Assembly (NCBI RefSeq): GCF_900111155.1
Contig: NZ_FOGG01000005.1
Span: 1-64,000 of the forward strand
Origin: Pedobacter rhizosphaerae
GTDB lineage: Bacteria; Bacteroidota; Bacteroidia; Sphingobacteriales; Sphingobacteriaceae
DNA: 64,000 bases
Direction: 5' to 3'
In this document: piece by piece, positions 61,913 through 64,000 of the stretch
How the letters are laid out: every line of letters begins with the position of its first letter
Numbering within the stretch: the stretch's first letter is position 1
Notes under the pieces: model-generated
Told to the model about the DNA's origin: nothing
What the model saw: only the letters and a program-made list of their open reading frames with translations
Databases searched by the model: none
Made by a program: the position numbers and the translations under genes

Positions 61913-64000
61913 TTGAAAACTGAGATCTTTGCCATAACGCCACCCTTTACCCAACTGAATACTCCTTATCCAGCCACGGCGTATATAAAAGGTTTCCTGA
62001 ATACAAAAGGTATCACTTCAACACAAGCCGATTTAGGTATTGAAGTAATTTTGGAATTGTTTTCTAAAAAAGGAATTACCAGGTTGTTTAACCATTCGGC
62101 ATTAACCGATAAGGTAAGTGACAATTCTAAACGCATAATAGCCCTTCAGGAAGAATATATTAAAACCATTGATGCCGTAATTTCCTTTCTTCAGGGGAAG
62201 AATCCAACTTTGGCATTACAAATCTGTAGTGGCGATTTTTTACCTGAAGCATCCCGATTTGCTCAATTAGAGGAATTAGATTGGGCTTTCGGTGCCATGG
62301 GTACCCAGGATAAGGCTAAACATCTGGCAACGCTTTATCTGGAAGATATTTCTGATTTTATTGTAGAATGTATTGATGAAAATTTTGGCTTTAGCCGCTA
62401 CGCAGAGCGATTGGGGAGAAGTGCGAACTCTTTCGACGAATTATACGAGATTTTAAACGCGCCATTAAGTTATATTGATGAAGTGCTTATTACCGTACTA
62501 AAAGAGAAAATAGCCCTCATCCAACCCCAATTATTTCTCATTTCCGTGCCCTTTCCGGGCAACTTGTATAGTGCTTTCCGCTGTGCACAATGGATCAAAG
62601 CCAATCACTCCGAAATTAAAGTTTCTATGGGCGGTGGATTTCCCAATACAGAATTACGCTCGCTAAAAGATGAACGGGTTTTTGAGTTTTTTGATTTTAT
62701 TACCCTTGATGATGGCGAATTGCCAATTGAGTTACTCTATCATAATATTAGTCAGGATATCCCTGAAGCAGCCAAAACCTATAAACGAACCTTTCTCTTA
62801 GAAAATAATCAAGTCGTTTACCGCAATGACTCCTTTAGAAATGATTATAAACAATCGGACGTAGGTACACCAGATTATAGCGATTTATTGCTGGATCAGT
62901 ACATTTCTGTCATCGAAATCGTAAATCCAATGCATAGGATGTGGAGCGACGGGCGCTGGAATAAACTCACTATGGCTCACGGTTGTTATTGGGGAAAATG
63001 TACCTTCTGCGATATTTCTTTAGATTATATCAGGGTTTATGAGCCTGTGGCAGCCAGAGAGATTGTAGATCGGATAGAGCAATTAGTAGCACAAACCGGA
63101 CAAAATGGTTTCCACTTTGTGGATGAGGCAGCACCTCCGGCTTTAATGAGAGAAGTAGCCCTGGAGATTTTAAGAAGAGGCCTTGCAGTAACCTGGTGGA
63201 CAAACATTCGTTTCGAAAAGAGCTTTACCAGAGATTTGTGCTTATTGCTAAAAGCATCTGGTTGTATTGCTGTTTCCGGGGGATTAGAAGTGGCTTCGGA
63301 TCGTTTGTTGAAGCTGATTGATAAAGGTGTTACCGTTGAGCAAGTGGCTAAAGTTACCCGGAATTTTACCGAAGCAGGGGTTATGGTTCATGCTTACCTC
63401 ATGTATGGTTACCCTACGCAAACCGTACAGGAAACTGTAGATAGCCTGGAAATGGTGAGGCAGCTGTTTGAAGCTGGTGTGCTACAATCGGGCTTTTGGC
63501 ACCAGTTTGCCATGACCGCTCACAGTCCCGTGGGCATGTACCCGGAAAAATTTGGGGTGGTAAAAGAAACCAATTGTGTAGGTACTTTTGCGAATAACGA
63601 CATCAATTACATCGATAAAACAGGCATAGACCATAATAAATTTAGTTACGGCCTAAAGAAATCACTGTTTAATTTCATGCATGGCATCTGCTTCGATTAT
63701 GAATTACAAGATTGGTTTGATTTTAAAATACCAAGAACTAAGATAAGCGCTGATTTTATTGAAAAGGCATTGGTTGATCACGATCTCTTTAACATCAAAC
63801 CTACTGCAAAAGTGGTTTGGATGGGAAGAAAACCTGCTGTAGATTATTTCACTAAAACCAAAAAAGGCAACTCCTGGGAGATGGCCTCTTTAACTTTTCA
63901 CGACAAGAAGGAAACATTTACCATTCAAACCAATCAGAAAGAAGGAGTTTGGTTAATGGCTTTGTTGGATAAGATCAGGATTGCAAGCGATAAAGTATAC
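61913..64000 (+). CDS. Radical SAM protein, probably B12-binding type (runs off the right edge)
   Basis: 696 codons without a stop from the TTG at 61913 to the end of the window. The N-terminal 300 residues hold an altered Rossmann part (LFLISVPFPGNLYSAFRCAQ, VSMGGGFPNTELRSL, FITLDDGELPIELL), like the B12-binding domain of such enzymes but without an obvious D-x-H-x-x-G. The cluster motif is AHGCYWGKCTFCDIS (about residue 360), spaced C-x4-C-x2-C instead of the usual C-x3-C-x2-C. Later parts (SGGLEVASDRLLKLIDKGVT, VHAYLMYGYPTQTVQETVDS) are typical of radical SAM barrels. Substrate unknown. Confidence 0.85.
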   Translation, partial: MKTEIFAITPPFTQLNTPYPATAYIKGFLNTKGITSTQADLGIEVILELFSKKGITRLFNHSALTDKVSDNSKRIIALQEEYIKTIDAVISFLQGKNPTLALQICSGDFLPEASRFAQLEELDWAFGAMGTQDKAKHLATLYLEDISDFIVECIDENFGFSRYAERLGRSANSFDELYEILNAPLSYIDEVLITVLKEKIALIQPQLFLISVPFPGNLYSAFRCAQWIKANHSEIKVSMGGGFPNTELRSLKDERVFEFFDFITLDDGELPIELLYHNISQDIPEAAKTYKRTFLLENNQVVYRNDSFRNDYKQSDVGTPDYSDLLLDQYISVIEIVNPMHRMWSDGRWNKLTMAHGCYWGKCTFCDISLDYIRVYEPVAAREIVDRIEQLVAQTGQNGFHFVDEAAPPALMREVALEILRRGLAVTWWTNIRFEKSFTRDLCLLLKASGCIAVSGGLEVASDRLLKLIDKGVTVEQVAKVTRNFTEAGVMVHAYLMYGYPTQTVQETVDSLEMVRQLFEAGVLQSGFWHQFAMTAHSPVGMYPEKFGVVKETNCVGTFANNDINYIDKTGIDHNKFSYGLKKSLFNFMHGICFDYELQDWFDFKIPRTKISADFIEKALVDHDLFNIKPTAKVVWMGRKPAVDYFTKTKKGNSWEMASLTFHDKKETFTIQTNQKEGVWLMALLDKIRIASDKVY

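Overview
The window looks like chromosome of a Bacteroidota bacterium of the Sphingobacteriaceae, most likely Pedobacter or a close relative. The reasons are: AT-rich DNA; promoters that fit the Bacteroidota pattern (TTTG, about 19 bases, TAnnTTTG) instead of sigma-70 boxes; little Shine-Dalgarno sequence before starts; yidC next to pyrG; DUF3857 transglutaminase-like proteins, LytTR regulators and secreted S9 and M1 peptidases. No rRNA, tRNA, CRISPR array or prophage was seen. The placement is inference from gene content, not a database match.

Layout. 1-305: the cut end of an insertion sequence. 0.6-9.9 kb: a minus-strand block (nucleoside-gate membrane protein, S9 peptidase, yidC, pyrG, a lipoprotein). 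10-18.8 kb: a MarR-GNAT fusion, then housekeeping genes (kdsB, a deoxynucleoside kinase, trpS, a PlsC-type acyltransferase, gatC, an ABC ATPase, a PduO-type cobalamin adenosyltransferase, ispD, queA). 19-27.8 kb: a MacB/FtsX permease, an aminotransferase, a CDF metal transporter with a NUDIX gene, bioA, an ArsR-SRPBCC pair with a striking operator, and a DnaQ/GIY-YIG fusion. 27.9-33 kb: response regulators without kinases, and a coupled operon of a CarH-like B12 photoreceptor candidate, a CrtB-family synthase and IPP isomerase. 33.4-39.4 kb: a 62-residue protein, a HipA-like kinase, a DUF3037 protein, an SF1 helicase, a response regulator and topB. 39.6-49.5 kb: an L,D-transpeptidase, an SDR/DUF2867 protein, two DUF3857 transglutaminase-like proteins (one lacking the catalytic Cys), an exonuclease and an M1 peptidase. 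49.9-60.4 kb: queG, a GNAT-nitrilase fusion, ruvB, a 3-hydroxyacyl-CoA dehydrogenase, pdxH, yqgE, a DUF2975-HTH pair, purK-purE and a YhiN-type flavoprotein. The right end holds a secreted unknown and a radical SAM gene cut by the window edge.

The signal that the genes do not explain is in the gaps. At least thirteen intergenic stretches carry degenerate tandem repeats with a 7- or 8-base period (for example AGTATCA, AGTCCTT, AACTTTA, CAATTCAA). Several are built into longer arrays (55, about 97, and about 200 bases) and several form inverted pairs able to fold. A 45-base array at 49.5 kb may be a related case. Nearly all lie just downstream of genes. The sequence motif differs from gap to gap while the period is kept, which is unlike a classical REP family and is the best candidate here for something undescribed.

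Functional links worth noting: the adenosyltransferase at 15.8 kb could supply the adenosylcobalamin that the CarH-like regulator at 30.8 kb would need; the MacB-type ATPase (15.0 kb) and permease (19.0 kb) could be partners although separated; KdsB, PlsC, IspD, YidC and the L,D-transpeptidase all serve the envelope or its precursors.
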